A stretch of 64,000 bases of DNA from assembly GCF_008017835.1 (NCBI RefSeq), contig NZ_VRLT01000021.1, positions 124,001-188,000 on the forward strand, read 5' to 3'. The translations under genes and the position numbers were made by a program. Numbering within the stretch: position 1 is the first letter of the stretch; each line of letters starts with the position of its first letter. Under the pieces are notes generated by a model, which was not told where the DNA came from, did no database searches, and worked only from the letters and a program-made list of their open reading frames with translations. Shown piece after piece: positions 47,386 to 56,360 of this stretch. Source of the DNA: Mesonia sp. HuA40 (GTDB taxonomy: Bacteria; Bacteroidota; Bacteroidia; Flavobacteriales; Flavobacteriaceae).

Positions 47386-48036
47386 TTGAACACGTTGAAA
47401 GATACATTCAGACATCAAGGTAAGCGACAACATTTGGTTGAAATTCTCAAAGAAAAAGGAATTGCAGACCAACGTGTTTTGGAGGCAGTTGGCAAAATAC
47501 CCCGTCATTTGTTTATGGATAGTAGTTTTGAAGATCACGCTTACCAAGATAAGGCTTTTCCTATTGCGGCAGATCAAACTATTTCGCAACCTTACACCGT
47601 AGCTTTTCAAACGGAGTTGTTGGCGGTAGAAGCAGGACATCAAGTCTTAGAAATTGGTACAGGAAGCGGTTATCAAACGGCGGTTCTTTGTGAACTGGGT
47701 GCAAGGGTTTATAGCATCGAACGCCAACAAGAATTATTTAAAAAGACCAAGCTTTTTTTGCAAAAATTAGGCTATCGCCCTAAATACCTTTGTTTTGGCG
47801 ATGGCTATAAAGGTTTACCGCTTTATGCTCCTTTTGATCGAGCTATTGTAACGGCAGGAGCACCCTATGTTCCCAAAGCTTTATTGGCTCAGTTGAAAAT
47901 TGGGGGCAAGTTGGTCATTCCAGTAGGCGATGACCCGCAAATTATGACGCTCTTTACCCGAAAATCGGCAACCGAGTTTGAGCGCGAAGAGTTTGGTGAA
48001 TTCAGATTTGTACCGCTGTTAGAAGATAAAAATTAA
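47386..48036 (+). CDS. pcm: Protein-L-isoaspartate O-methyltransferase; TTG start
   Basis: The 216-residue SAM-dependent enzyme repairs isoaspartyl residues in aged proteins. Motifs: ISQPYTVAFQTELL (substrate loop), VLEIGTGSGYQTAVL (SAM motif I, about 86), VYSIERQQEL, FDRAIVTAGAPYVPKALL and KLVIPVGDD. No ATG precedes the conserved KDTFRHQGKRQ; TTG at 47386 or 47395 must be used, the latter giving a start directly before KDTF. It converges with the DUF5686-like gene, the coding regions overlapping by 4 bp. Confidence 0.9.
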   Translation: MNTLKDTFRHQGKRQHLVEILKEKGIADQRVLEAVGKIPRHLFMDSSFEDHAYQDKAFPIAADQTISQPYTVAFQTELLAVEAGHQVLEIGTGSGYQTAVLCELGARVYSIERQQELFKKTKLFLQKLGYRPKYLCFGDGYKGLPLYAPFDRAIVTAGAPYVPKALLAQLKIGGKLVIPVGDDPQIMTLFTRKSATEFEREEFGEFRFVPLLEDKN

Positions 48037-50507
48037 AGCGAGAGTCCCACAAATACACCAAAATCATTTTGATTACCTGATTGGAGGTTCTTTACAAAAT
48101 CAAGGCGTAAAATTCTGTATTTACCCCAACCTAAATTGTCTAGGCCTAAGCCAACTTCTATAAAAGGATTATGTTCTTGGGTGTACAAAGCTTTTCCAGT
48201 AGCGACTAAATTTAAATTTAGTGCCCTTATGCCCGGAATTTTCCCTAAAATCCAACCCTTAAAATCATGTTGTACATGCACTTCGGCAAATGTATTAGCT
48301 GTGCTATGACTATACAAATCAAGCAAATAAAATCGGTCTAAACCTTGTTTTAAGCGTAGTTGGGTAGGTGTGCTATCAAAATGTTGATAATCGATAAAGC
48401 TAGTTTTATCTCCACCGATAAAAAATCCGCCTCGAGCGAAATAAGAGAAAGTTCCTCTTTGTTGCCAGCTTAGGTTTTGATTAACTCTTAAACTGATTTT
48501 AGAAAAATTATAAGTATCCAAATCAGTCGCCCAGCCTTGATTATAATACAAGAAAAATCGAGGGTACTTAGAAGAGCTAACCGTATACTTACCATCGGGG
48601 TACAGGTAGTAAGATTGGTCAAAGTCAATCCGCAATCCTACTTCGTACTGCAGCATCTGGTGTGGGGTAAATAAATCCGACGCTGGTTGATCTCTAGCGT
48701 CAAGCGGATTGTTGGGCGTGTAAAATTGTGAGCTTGATTTAAAAAAGCCATGATGAGCTCTATTTTTAAGTACATCCCTTTTGTTGAAGCTTAAAGCGGA
48801 ATAAAATCGGAGTCCGTTTGCCAATTCATTCGAATAGCTTATACGCGCAAATTGATTTGCATAGAGCTTGAGGTAATTTTTTTGGAAACCGATTAAAGCC
48901 AAATCGTATAAATGTAAAGGGGTACTCGACTTATTATTTATTTCTTTGGCTTCAGATCCAAGACTAATACTTAAAAACGGCTTACTAAAGTTATTGAACT
49001 TTTGGGTGTAGGTAAAACTGCCCCGCCAAGTTTTATCGGAAAAGCCGTATTGCGGGGTGGTTGCAAAACTATAGAAAGTGTTGTTCTTGGGATCGGTTTT
49101 TACAAAACGCAGCGGTAAGCTTAAATTGTAGCCTTGCACCATGTTAAAGTGCAAGTTTTTTAAGGGAGCCTCTACCTGCCAACGCTGGTTTTGATAGCTT
49201 TGCTTATAAGTGTAACCATTTATTAAATTACCAATTTTAAAACGATTGTTTGTAGCGTCGACAGAATCTTGGTAGCGTTTGCTGTTTTGTAGATTAGCTA
49301 ATTGTTGTTTTTTTAAATAATCCTGTTGTTCTTCATTGGTTAGTGGTATAGGACGTTGATTTTGCCAAAATAAATTGTCTTTATCATTGGCTTTTGTATC
49401 GAAAGCTAAAATTTCTTTTCCAAAAATGTCTTGGCCAAACCGCGGATTAAAATCATAGTTGGTGTACACCGCAGAAAAACGACCATCGCCAGAGACACTT
49501 AAAATAGACCAGCTAAAATCTATAGTTTGCGTTTGTTTAACCCATCGCTGATCTAGGGCATTAAAACTGAAATTTTGTTTAAAGTGTATGGTTTCAATAG
49601 CTTCAAATTGTATCGCCTCACCGGTGGTCTGCAAATCAATTCCGTAAAGCTGCCAAGTTTCATCTACAATGTAAACAAACCCCGAAAATACACGTCCTTT
49701 AGGATTTTTAGGCTGTACTTGTATTTTGTAAATTAAGTGATTTTGTTCGTCATAAAATAGGTCGGCTAATTGATAGTCGTAGTGATTCAACGCATAGTCA
49801 GCTATGGGGGAGATCAAATTTTGCCGCAGTTCAATATTGTTTTTATAAAAATTGAATTCGGCTTCTTGAGCACTGTTAAAACTAAATCCGTTATCGTCGC
49901 CACTTAGCTTTGAGGCGATTATTTTTTCGTGGAAATTATCTGGAGCCTGAAATTTGATTTGAGATACGGTTTCAGATAGGTATGCGATACCGCTACCAGT
50001 AGAATCTAGCTTAGAGCGTAAATCAGATAAATCATTGCCCAATATTTTTTCGGGAGCATTTTGAATTCTCCAGATTCCTTTAGAGTAGAAATTGGCCGTG
50101 TATGCCTTGGTTAGATTAAGGTTTTTTTCTCGGTTAGCAATAGCTTTTTTAATGAGAATAAGCCCTTTATTCTGTTGTTTGCTTATCACGATTTGATCAA
50201 GTGAGGTAGGCTCTTCTTCTAAGACAATAGTACCGCAGTCATGCTGCGGGGCATCTATAATAATTTTTCGTTTTAGCGTTTTATAACCCAAATACCGAAA
50301 AACTAAAGTTAAGCTGTCTGAATTTGCAACGGGTAACTCAAAATAACCCGATTGGTTACTCACGCTACCTTGGTAGGAGTTTTCAATAAAGATATTAACT
50401 TGTGCAAGCCCTTCTTGCTGGGCGTTGATTACCCGACCGGTAATTTGAGCCTGAGTTTGTAAACTACAAGCTAATAAAAAGATTAAACCAAAAAGCTTTT
50501 GGCGCAT
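48033..50507 (-). CDS. DUF5686-type outer membrane protein with carboxypeptidase-regulatory-like domain
   Basis: The 824-residue protein has a signal peptide (LIFLLACSLQTQAQ), then an N-terminal CarboxypepD_reg-like beta-sandwich (ITGRVINAQQEGLAQVNIFI to VFRYLGYKTLKR, about 22-90). A long region follows with ISKQQNKGLILIKKAIANRE, typical of the DUF5686 family, and an extended C-terminal section of alternating aromatic beta strands likely to form an outer-membrane barrel, ending in GVFVGLSL. The function is unknown; it is probably an outer-membrane protein. It follows smpB leftward by 2 bp. Confidence 0.85.
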   Translation of the reverse strand: MRQKLFGLIFLLACSLQTQAQITGRVINAQQEGLAQVNIFIENSYQGSVSNQSGYFELPVANSDSLTLVFRYLGYKTLKRKIIIDAPQHDCGTIVLEEEPTSLDQIVISKQQNKGLILIKKAIANREKNLNLTKAYTANFYSKGIWRIQNAPEKILGNDLSDLRSKLDSTGSGIAYLSETVSQIKFQAPDNFHEKIIASKLSGDDNGFSFNSAQEAEFNFYKNNIELRQNLISPIADYALNHYDYQLADLFYDEQNHLIYKIQVQPKNPKGRVFSGFVYIVDETWQLYGIDLQTTGEAIQFEAIETIHFKQNFSFNALDQRWVKQTQTIDFSWSILSVSGDGRFSAVYTNYDFNPRFGQDIFGKEILAFDTKANDKDNLFWQNQRPIPLTNEEQQDYLKKQQLANLQNSKRYQDSVDATNNRFKIGNLINGYTYKQSYQNQRWQVEAPLKNLHFNMVQGYNLSLPLRFVKTDPKNNTFYSFATTPQYGFSDKTWRGSFTYTQKFNNFSKPFLSISLGSEAKEINNKSSTPLHLYDLALIGFQKNYLKLYANQFARISYSNELANGLRFYSALSFNKRDVLKNRAHHGFFKSSSQFYTPNNPLDARDQPASDLFTPHQMLQYEVGLRIDFDQSYYLYPDGKYTVSSSKYPRFFLYYNQGWATDLDTYNFSKISLRVNQNLSWQQRGTFSYFARGGFFIGGDKTSFIDYQHFDSTPTQLRLKQGLDRFYLLDLYSHSTANTFAEVHVQHDFKGWILGKIPGIRALNLNLVATGKALYTQEHNPFIEVGLGLDNLGWGKYRILRLDFVKNLQSGNQNDFGVFVGLSL

Positions 50508-50509
50508 AC

Positions 50510-50971
50510 CTAGGCATTATAAGATTTTTTAATTCGGTCTAATTTACGTTTATTCTCTCGGTCTTTTATGGTTTCGCGCTTATCGTGCATTTTTTTACCT
50601 TTTGCCAAGCCAATTTGCAATTTTGCTAAACCTCGCTCATTAATAAACAAGCGCAGGGGTATAATGGTTAAGCCGGTATTGCTCACCTCTTTATGTAGCT
50701 TTCTTAATTCTTTGCGCTGCAGTAGCAATTTGCGTTCGCTTTTAGGATTGTGGTTAAAATGCGAAGCGTGCGAATACTCTTCTATATGCATATTAATGAC
50801 ATACAGCTCATTACGGTGAAATTCGCAAAAACTTTCGGCAATACTTGCTTTTCCTTGACGGATAGATTTTATTTCGGTTCCGGCCAAACTGATTCCAGCA
50901 ATGTATTTATCTATAATTTCATACTGAAATCGCGCCTTTCTATTCTGTATGTTGATGTTGTTTTTACTCAT
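50510..50971 (-). CDS. smpB: SsrA-binding protein SmpB
   Basis: The 153-residue protein binds tmRNA and brings it to stalled ribosomes. Family features include NRKARFQYEIIDKYIAGISL, LAGTEIKSIRQGKASIAES, EYSHASHFNHNPKSERKLLL and the basic C-terminal tail GKKMHDKRETIKDRENKRKLDR. The length matches E. coli SmpB (160). It heads the leftward pair with the DUF5686-like gene; no tmRNA gene is visible in this window. Confidence 0.95.
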   Translation of the reverse strand: MSKNNINIQNRKARFQYEIIDKYIAGISLAGTEIKSIRQGKASIAESFCEFHRNELYVINMHIEEYSHASHFNHNPKSERKLLLQRKELRKLHKEVSNTGLTIIPLRLFINERGLAKLQIGLAKGKKMHDKRETIKDRENKRKLDRIKKSYNA

Positions 50972-51113
50972 AGTGCTAAAATAAGGTGCTTTTTTAAACT
51001 AAGCTGCTTTTTTAAACAAATTTTACCGTTCTAGATGTTGCTGTTTTTCTTTATAATTTACTTAATTTGTTAAAAATAATATAGCTTTATAGCTTAACCA
51101 AACAAAACGCCAC

Positions 51114-51875
51114 ATGAGACTTACTATTTTAGCGCTGGCCTTGGCGCTAGGCCTAACCAGTTGTCAACAAAATATTGAATATAAACCCTTAGAACCAGCC
51201 AATGCGGCTAACCGAGAAAAAGCCAAGGCTATCATCCAGGAAACCTTTGACAAAACAGGTGTAGCCTTGCAAGAATCAGCTGTGATTAAATTTAAACACC
51301 AAGGCGAACACTATATGGCGTTGCGCAACTGTGGTATGTTTATGTACCGCAAGCAAAATACCCAGGGGAAAGATGCCATAGAAGACGTTTTAGATAACCA
51401 AGGCTTTGAACGCAAAATAAACAAACATTTAGAAGAATTAACTAGCGATGAGGTTCAAGAGGCTAAAGCGGAACTTCAGCAAAGAGTAAATTGGGTGCAA
51501 TTTCCTTTTGGATACCAGGAGCGAAGCTTTTATTGGATAGGAGAATTAAAAACCGATGAAGCTAACTACCATAAAATAGCCATAGAAAATGAGGGGGAGC
51601 CCCAGGAGATTTGGTGGGTGAATAGCCAAGATCACTTGATATATTATGTTGCACAAGCTAATGGTGATACATCTGGGCGATTGTTTAAACTAGATCCTAG
51701 TTTTACGCAAGAAGGTGTCCACCTTAATCAGGTTTACGCTTATGCAGTGCCTGATGCCGTTCCCTTGCGTTATGCTGCCGATGAATTTGTTGAAGCTAGC
51801 CAAGAATGGAAGCAAACCGATAGTTTAAAATTAGATCAAGCCAGTGTATTATTAACATCTTCTAACTGCGAATAA
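51114..51875 (+). CDS. Lipoprotein of unknown function (possibly DUF6503-like)
   Basis: The 253-residue protein has a clear lipoprotein signal (LALALALGLTSCQQ, Cys17). The mature part contains AIIQETFDKTGVALQESAVIKF, YMALRNCGMFMYRKQ, RVNWVQFPFGYQERSFYWIG and EIWWVNSQDHLIYYVAQ. This pattern of strands resembles Bacteroidota DUF6503-type proteins that share a LolA-like fold, but I am not certain of the family. It is a single gene divergent from smpB and converging with the esterase-like gene with only 4 bp between stops. Confidence 0.7.
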   Translation: MRLTILALALALGLTSCQQNIEYKPLEPANAANREKAKAIIQETFDKTGVALQESAVIKFKHQGEHYMALRNCGMFMYRKQNTQGKDAIEDVLDNQGFERKINKHLEELTSDEVQEAKAELQQRVNWVQFPFGYQERSFYWIGELKTDEANYHKIAIENEGEPQEIWWVNSQDHLIYYVAQANGDTSGRLFKLDPSFTQEGVHLNQVYAYAVPDAVPLRYAADEFVEASQEWKQTDSLKLDQASVLLTSSNCE

Positions 51876-51879
51876 TCGT

Positions 51880-52977
51880 TTAATGCTTTTTAATTTCAAA
51901 CCATAATACCTGATTTATTTGTTCGTCGAAACTATTAAAATTATTGTCGGCTACAAGCAATAAGGTGAGGTTGCCGTTGGGCAGTGTGGGACCAAAGCAC
52001 ATGCCTTCAAGATTATCTAACCGCTTAGAAGCTAATGACTTTCTTATTTTTTTAAGATCTAGAATCAGTTTTTTGTGTGTTTTGGCTTTTCGATTCAACT
52101 GTTTAAGGTTTTGGTCTGGGTTTAAATCCGTAAACTTATATTCAAAAAGAATTGCGCGATTAGCCTTATTACCTCGGCCGGCAGAATAGGCGCGTTCAAG
52201 CATAATATATCGGCTTTGGTCAAAAGACAGCATAGCGGTTATCCCATTAATAGCAAAGGGTTTAAGCGGCCATGTGCGTATGCGCTCTAACGGATAAAAA
52301 TATTCTTTTTGGTAATTCTTGTCCGCTAAATCATAGCGCAAAACACTTACCAAGGCAGGGGTGTCGTAAAGCTTTGGTTTTTGGCCCCAGCGGCTGGCTG
52401 GTAATTCTAAAGCTGCAAAAAATTGCGATTGGTCGGGGGTAAAGCACAAACTTTCCCAAACGCCATTATGATGTGCTTGGTTACCTTTGTTTACGTCGAT
52501 ATAATGGGGTAGGGAATAGGTTTTTTGTATTTTTCCTTGCTCGTCAATTTGATAGATACCCGATTGTTTTTTGTTTTGGATAGAACCCTCACTCGAAACG
52601 AGAAAGCCAGGTTGATTGGGATGTACCAATACAGATTCTAAATCAAACCACAGGTCTGTATTATCGGTATTTATTTTTATGGCTTCTATAAAGTTTATTT
52701 GGTTTATTTTTTCGGCAGCAAATTCGATTGTCGTTTTATATATACGCGGATTGCTAGGTACATCAACTACCCAGTAAAAGTATCCGTCGCGATAGTCTAT
52801 ACCCGATAATCCGCCAATTGGCTCAGCATTAAATTTCGCATCTTTAGCGATGATGTACTCATCTAATAACTCAAGTTCTATTTTGCTTCGCTCATATGAT
52901 TTTAAACTGGAGCAGCTATTGAGGTAAATCATTGCCATAACGGCAAAGCAAATTTTATAAAAAGTCTTAAATAACAT
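51880..52977 (-). CDS. Esterase-like activity of phytase family lipoprotein
   Basis: The 365-residue protein is read from the ATG at 52977, which gives a lipoprotein signal (ICFAVMAMIYLNSCSS); the longer open frame to 53151 would overlap csbD on the other strand and is rejected. The body is a beta-propeller-like domain with IGGLSGIDYRDGYFYWVVD, LWFDLESVLVHPN, NQAHHNGVWESLCFTPD, FAINGITAMLSFDQSRYIMLERAYS and LDNLEGMCFGPTLPNGN, matching the esterase-like/phytase family. The substrate is unknown. It is probably located in the outer or inner membrane facing the periplasm. Confidence 0.82.
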   Translation of the reverse strand: MLFKTFYKICFAVMAMIYLNSCSSLKSYERSKIELELLDEYIIAKDAKFNAEPIGGLSGIDYRDGYFYWVVDVPSNPRIYKTTIEFAAEKINQINFIEAIKINTDNTDLWFDLESVLVHPNQPGFLVSSEGSIQNKKQSGIYQIDEQGKIQKTYSLPHYIDVNKGNQAHHNGVWESLCFTPDQSQFFAALELPASRWGQKPKLYDTPALVSVLRYDLADKNYQKEYFYPLERIRTWPLKPFAINGITAMLSFDQSRYIMLERAYSAGRGNKANRAILFEYKFTDLNPDQNLKQLNRKAKTHKKLILDLKKIRKSLASKRLDNLEGMCFGPTLPNGNLTLLLVADNNFNSFDEQINQVLWFEIKKH

Positions 52978-53062
52978 TGTATTAGGATAAAAATAAGATT
53001 TCATTAATAACTTAAGACTGCAAATAACTGTACTTTTAGATAAATTAAAAAACTTAAATATT

Positions 53063-53248
53063 ATGAATGAGCAAGAATTAGAAGGAAAGTGGAAACAAGT
53101 AAAGGGAAAGTTCAAACAAAAATACGGTGAAATCACCGATGATGATACCACTTATTCTGAAGGTAAATTTGATGAGATGCTAGGTAAACTAGAGGAAAAA
53201 ACAGGAAAAACCAAAGCTGCACTTAAAGAAGAAATCAGTAAATTATAG
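53063..53248 (+). CDS. CsbD family stress protein
   Basis: The 61-residue protein has the CsbD-type motif LEGKWKQVKGKFKQKYGEITDDD. It is highly charged and predicted helical, with two short repeats (KWKQVKGKFKQ and DEMLGKLEEKTGK). CsbD proteins are general-stress induced, with unknown molecular role. The upstream region has TACTTTTA at 53031-53038, one base off the -7 consensus. It is a single gene followed by a strong terminator and convergent with the PPIase gene. Confidence 0.9.
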   Translation: MNEQELEGKWKQVKGKFKQKYGEITDDDTTYSEGKFDEMLGKLEEKTGKTKAALKEEISKL

Positions 53249-53276
53249 ATGGAGCTAGGAGGGTTTTAACGAAATT

Positions 53277-53309
53277 AAAAAGGTAGCATTTAAAATGCTA
53301 CCTTTTTTA
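53277..53309. terminator. Bidirectional intrinsic terminator between csbD-type and PPIase genes
   Basis: AAAAAGGTAGCATT and AATGCTACCTTTTTT form a near-perfect stem over TAA, with A and T runs at both ends, between two convergent genes. Confidence 0.92.
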
Positions 53310-53327
53310 ATGCTTACATTTTTAGTA

Positions 53328-54407
53328 TTAGTTTATTTCAACTAATTCTACATCAAAAATTAATATAGAATTGGGAGGAATGGGGCCTATACCACGCTCA
53401 CCGTATCCTAAGTAAGGTGGAATCATTAATTTAGCTTGGTCGCCTTCGTTCAAAAGCATAATCCCTTCGTCCCAACCAGGAATAACTTTACCTGTGCCTA
53501 CTGGAAATTCGATAGGCTGATTACGATCGTACGAAGAATCAAATTTGGTGCCGTCTGTTAGCATTCCGGTATAGTGAACTTTTACCATTTGACCTGCTTT
53601 TGGTTTTTTGGTACCATTTCCTTTTTTAATGATTTTATACCATAATCCGCTATCGGTTTTTTCATAACCATCGGCCATACTATTCAACTCCTCATCGATT
53701 TTCTTTTTCATTTCGGCTTTACGCTCTTCAGCTTTAGCGGCTTCAATTTTTTGTTGCTCGATTACGTCTTTCATGGCGCTATCAAATTTTTCTACAGCAT
53801 CAAAAGACTTGGCAGCTTTTCCTTTTCTTATGATATTTACTTCTTGAATAATCACAGGATTTACTGGCTTATCTCCTGGCTTAGTGGTCTCTACTTTTCC
53901 TATGCTATCAACCACTTCTTGCCCCAATACAATTTCTCCAAAAACACTATGTCTATTGTCTAAGTGTGGGGTTTCTTTTAGGGTAATAAAAAACTGACTT
54001 CCATTGGTGCCAGGTCCGGCGTTAGCCATAGAGAGTATACCCTTTTTACTGTGCTTTAAAGATTCGTCGAACTCATCGGGAAACTTGTAACCTGGTCCGC
54101 CAGCTCCGGTACCTTCGGGATCACCGCCTTGAATCATAAAGTTATCAATAACACGATGAAATTTTAACCCATTGTAAAACTTCTTGTTGGCATAACTAGT
54201 GTCTACCTGTGGGTGAGTACCTTCGGCCAAAGCCACAAAATTAGCCACGATAAGTGGTGTTTTTTCAAAATGCAGCTGACTTACAAAAGTTCCTTTGTTG
54301 GTAACAAATTCGGCATAAAGCCCATCGTTTAAGTCGGGATATTTCTCATTGCAAGCATACAGGCTTAGCGCTACAAATAAGCATAAAAATGCACTTTTTA
54401 ATTTCAT
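53328..54407 (-). CDS. Peptidylprolyl isomerase lipoprotein: cyclophilin fused to FKBP
   Basis: The 359-residue protein is read from the second Met (MKLKSAFLCLF), giving lipobox LSLYACNE; the ORF itself opens four codons earlier at 54419 and overlaps gldI by 8 bp. The N-terminal cyclophilin domain (about 30-190) has KFYNGLKFHRVIDNFMIQGG, GTNGSQFFITLKETPHLDNRHSVFGEI; a charged helical linker (about 200-245) follows, then an FKBP domain (about 255-358) with VKVHYTGMLTDGTKFDSSYD and IPPYLGYGERG-I-G-P-I-P. Two PPIase folds in one lipoprotein suggest a periplasmic folding role next to GldI. Confidence 0.9.
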   Translation of the reverse strand: MKLKSAFLCLFVALSLYACNEKYPDLNDGLYAEFVTNKGTFVSQLHFEKTPLIVANFVALAEGTHPQVDTSYANKKFYNGLKFHRVIDNFMIQGGDPEGTGAGGPGYKFPDEFDESLKHSKKGILSMANAGPGTNGSQFFITLKETPHLDNRHSVFGEIVLGQEVVDSIGKVETTKPGDKPVNPVIIQEVNIIRKGKAAKSFDAVEKFDSAMKDVIEQQKIEAAKAEERKAEMKKKIDEELNSMADGYEKTDSGLWYKIIKKGNGTKKPKAGQMVKVHYTGMLTDGTKFDSSYDRNQPIEFPVGTGKVIPGWDEGIMLLNEGDQAKLMIPPYLGYGERGIGPIPPNSILIFDVELVEIN

Positions 54408-54411
54408 AAAT

Positions 54412-54981
54412 TTAGTCATTTAATTGTTTTTCGTTATTTAATTCAATTGAGTTTAAGGTTATGGTAGACCGAATGGGGAGATTTCTTCCTATTTTCTGGT
54501 TATCACCATAATAGCCAAAAGCTTTATGTGAAGGAAAATAAAAAGTAAGGGTCTCGCCAGGTTTCATCATTTTTAAAGCTTGGCGTAAGCCAATAAAAAC
54601 GCTTTCTTGGTCTATAGCATACTCGCGTGTGCCTAATTCTTCTCTAGTATATATGGGCTGCCCTATTAAGGTGCTAATGTCATAATCAAAGTTTACCAAA
54701 TCGCCAAATTGAGGAGTGAGGGTGTCTTTACCGATTTTGGTATCGTAGCGGTACCAGAAACCGTTGGGCGAAGCGTGGTAAGTATTGATTGTATCCTGCT
54801 TAATAATCGAATCGATTAAAGCTTCTTCGTAGGCTACTAATTTTTTGTTGCGCGCAACCGATTCCCGAATAAAAGAACCTGATTGTTGACTCATCGGGCG
54901 TCTAGCTTCTGGAGTTTTGCAACTAAAAAGCAATAATCCTATGCAAAAAGACTGTAAAAAAATACGGTATATATTATTCAT
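54412..54981 (-). CDS. gldI: Gliding motility-associated peptidylprolyl isomerase lipoprotein GldI
   Basis: The 189-residue protein is read from ATG at 54981 (MNNIYRIFLQSF), giving the lipobox GLLLFSCKTPEARRP. An FKBP-type domain occupies the C-terminal half (FGDLVNFDYDISTLIGQPIY and MMKPGETLTFYFPSHKAFGYYG), and a helix upstream has FIRESVARNKKLVAYEEALI. GldI is required for gliding and type IX secretion in Flavobacterium johnsoniae (family knowledge). The gene order nrnA-gldI-PPIase, with 8-bp overlaps at both ends, indicates one leftward operon. Confidence 0.9.
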   Translation of the reverse strand: MNNIYRIFLQSFCIGLLLFSCKTPEARRPMSQQSGSFIRESVARNKKLVAYEEALIDSIIKQDTINTYHASPNGFWYRYDTKIGKDTLTPQFGDLVNFDYDISTLIGQPIYTREELGTREYAIDQESVFIGLRQALKMMKPGETLTFYFPSHKAFGYYGDNQKIGRNLPIRSTITLNSIELNNEKQLND

Positions 54982-55984
54982 GAGTAAGTTGGGGTAACAA
55001 TTGCTCAAACTTTTCTAAGGTTTCGCTAAGTGGTAAATCGCTTTTTCCTCCGGCTGCATTGATGTGTCCGCCACCTTGAAAATGTTTTCTTGCAATTTGG
55101 TTAACATCAAAATCTCCTTTAGAACGCAAAGAGATTTTTACGATGTTTTCTTCCTTGTTTTCAATGAAAATAGCAGCAAATATGATTCCTTTAATCGCCA
55201 GGCCATAATTTACAAAACCTTCTGTATCTCCCTTTTTAAAATTGTTTTGGTCTAACTCTTCCTGAGACAGGCTTATATAAGCCGTTTTGTAGGCCGGTAA
55301 AATTTTCATATTGCTTAAGGCTACTCCCAGTAATTGCATACGGTTGCTACTGCTACTGTCATAAATGGCATTGTGTATGGCCGTATTATTCGCACCAGCA
55401 TCAATCAGTCGTGCTATAATTTTATGGGTTCGGCTAGTGGTTGAAGAAAAACGAAAAGAACCTGTATCGGTCATAATGCCCGTATACAAACAAGTAGCCA
55501 TATCTTCGGTAATCAAATGCGTATCGCCCAAAAATTCCAAGAAATTGAAAACCATCTCACAAGTAGAGGAGCAGTTTACATCAGAATAGGTAAAACGGGC
55601 GTAATCTGCCGGTGCTTGGTGATGATCAATCATCACAAAAGTAGTATCTAAATCAGCTAAGACCTGCTGCATAGCCTCACCTGTTCGACTTAAATCGTTA
55701 AAATCTAAGGTAAACACCATAGAGGAATCTTGTAGGCATTGCGTAGCTTTTTGCTGTTGCTCACAAAATAAAATAATCTCTTCTTGATGCGGTAACCAGC
55801 TCAAAAAATCAGGATATAGATTGGGCGAAATTAAATGCACGGTGTGCCCCAGCTGTTCTAAATATAATTTCAAGGCTAGTGTAGACCCTAAGGCATCTCC
55901 GTCTGGATTCCTGTGCGGAATGATGCTAATGGTTCGGGGATTAGCCAAAAGCGATTTTATTTCACTAATTTGTTCTGCTGTCAT
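54974..55984 (-). CDS. nrnA: Bifunctional oligoribonuclease / PAP phosphatase (DHH-DHHA1)
   Basis: The 336-residue protein has the DHH-family motifs SIIPHRNPDGDALGSTLAL (motif I), FTLDFNDLSRTG (motif II), MIDHHQAPADYARFTYSD (DHH motif) and the C-terminal DHHA1 domain with GGGHINAAGG (about 305-314). NrnA-type enzymes degrade nanoRNAs and 3'-phosphoadenosine 5'-phosphate using Mn2+. It is the first gene of the leftward nrnA-gldI-PPIase operon. Upstream, instead of directly meeting ndk, it faces 5 kb of accessory DNA. Confidence 0.9.
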   Translation of the reverse strand: MTAEQISEIKSLLANPRTISIIPHRNPDGDALGSTLALKLYLEQLGHTVHLISPNLYPDFLSWLPHQEEIILFCEQQQKATQCLQDSSMVFTLDFNDLSRTGEAMQQVLADLDTTFVMIDHHQAPADYARFTYSDVNCSSTCEMVFNFLEFLGDTHLITEDMATCLYTGIMTDTGSFRFSSTTSRTHKIIARLIDAGANNTAIHNAIYDSSSSNRMQLLGVALSNMKILPAYKTAYISLSQEELDQNNFKKGDTEGFVNYGLAIKGIIFAAIFIENKEENIVKISLRSKGDFDVNQIARKHFQGGGHINAAGGKSDLPLSETLEKFEQLLPQLTHE

Positions 55985-56360
55985 AGGCGATAAAGATACA
56001 ATTTCTGTAGATTTAGAAAACCTAAGTTTTGTATTTTCTTTTAAAGCCTAGACTTGTGCTAAGAAGAGGTTGTTTTTCACGCCTAATGCTAAAAGTAAGT
56101 TCTGCTTGTGCTCGGCTACTCTAATCAAATCCGCTTTAAAGCTATACTAGACCGCAAAACTTTTTATTTAACGCTAATGGTTTTTGTAATCTGCTTAAAA
56201 TTGCAATGACATGATTTTTTTCTCTTTACGGAAAGGTTTTCACACAATTTTATTACGTTCTACCTTTATTTTATTGCTGAAATCAATTCGGTTTAACCGA
56301 AAAGGGAATGCTTAAAATTTATTAACTAACTTCAAGTAAATTGGAAATGAATCTAAAAAT
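55985..56360. other. Non-coding stretch upstream of nrnA
   Basis: The 376 bp have no supportable gene on either strand. They are AT-rich, with a small perfect inverted repeat TTCGGTTTAACCGAA near 56288-56302 whose purpose is unclear. They presumably contain the nrnA promoter at the left end and mark the left border of the accessory region. Confidence 0.6.

Noticed and set aside
52978-53151. N-terminal extension of the esterase-like gene
   Set aside because: It would overlap the CsbD coding region on the other strand, and it precedes a clear lipoprotein signal peptide at 52977.
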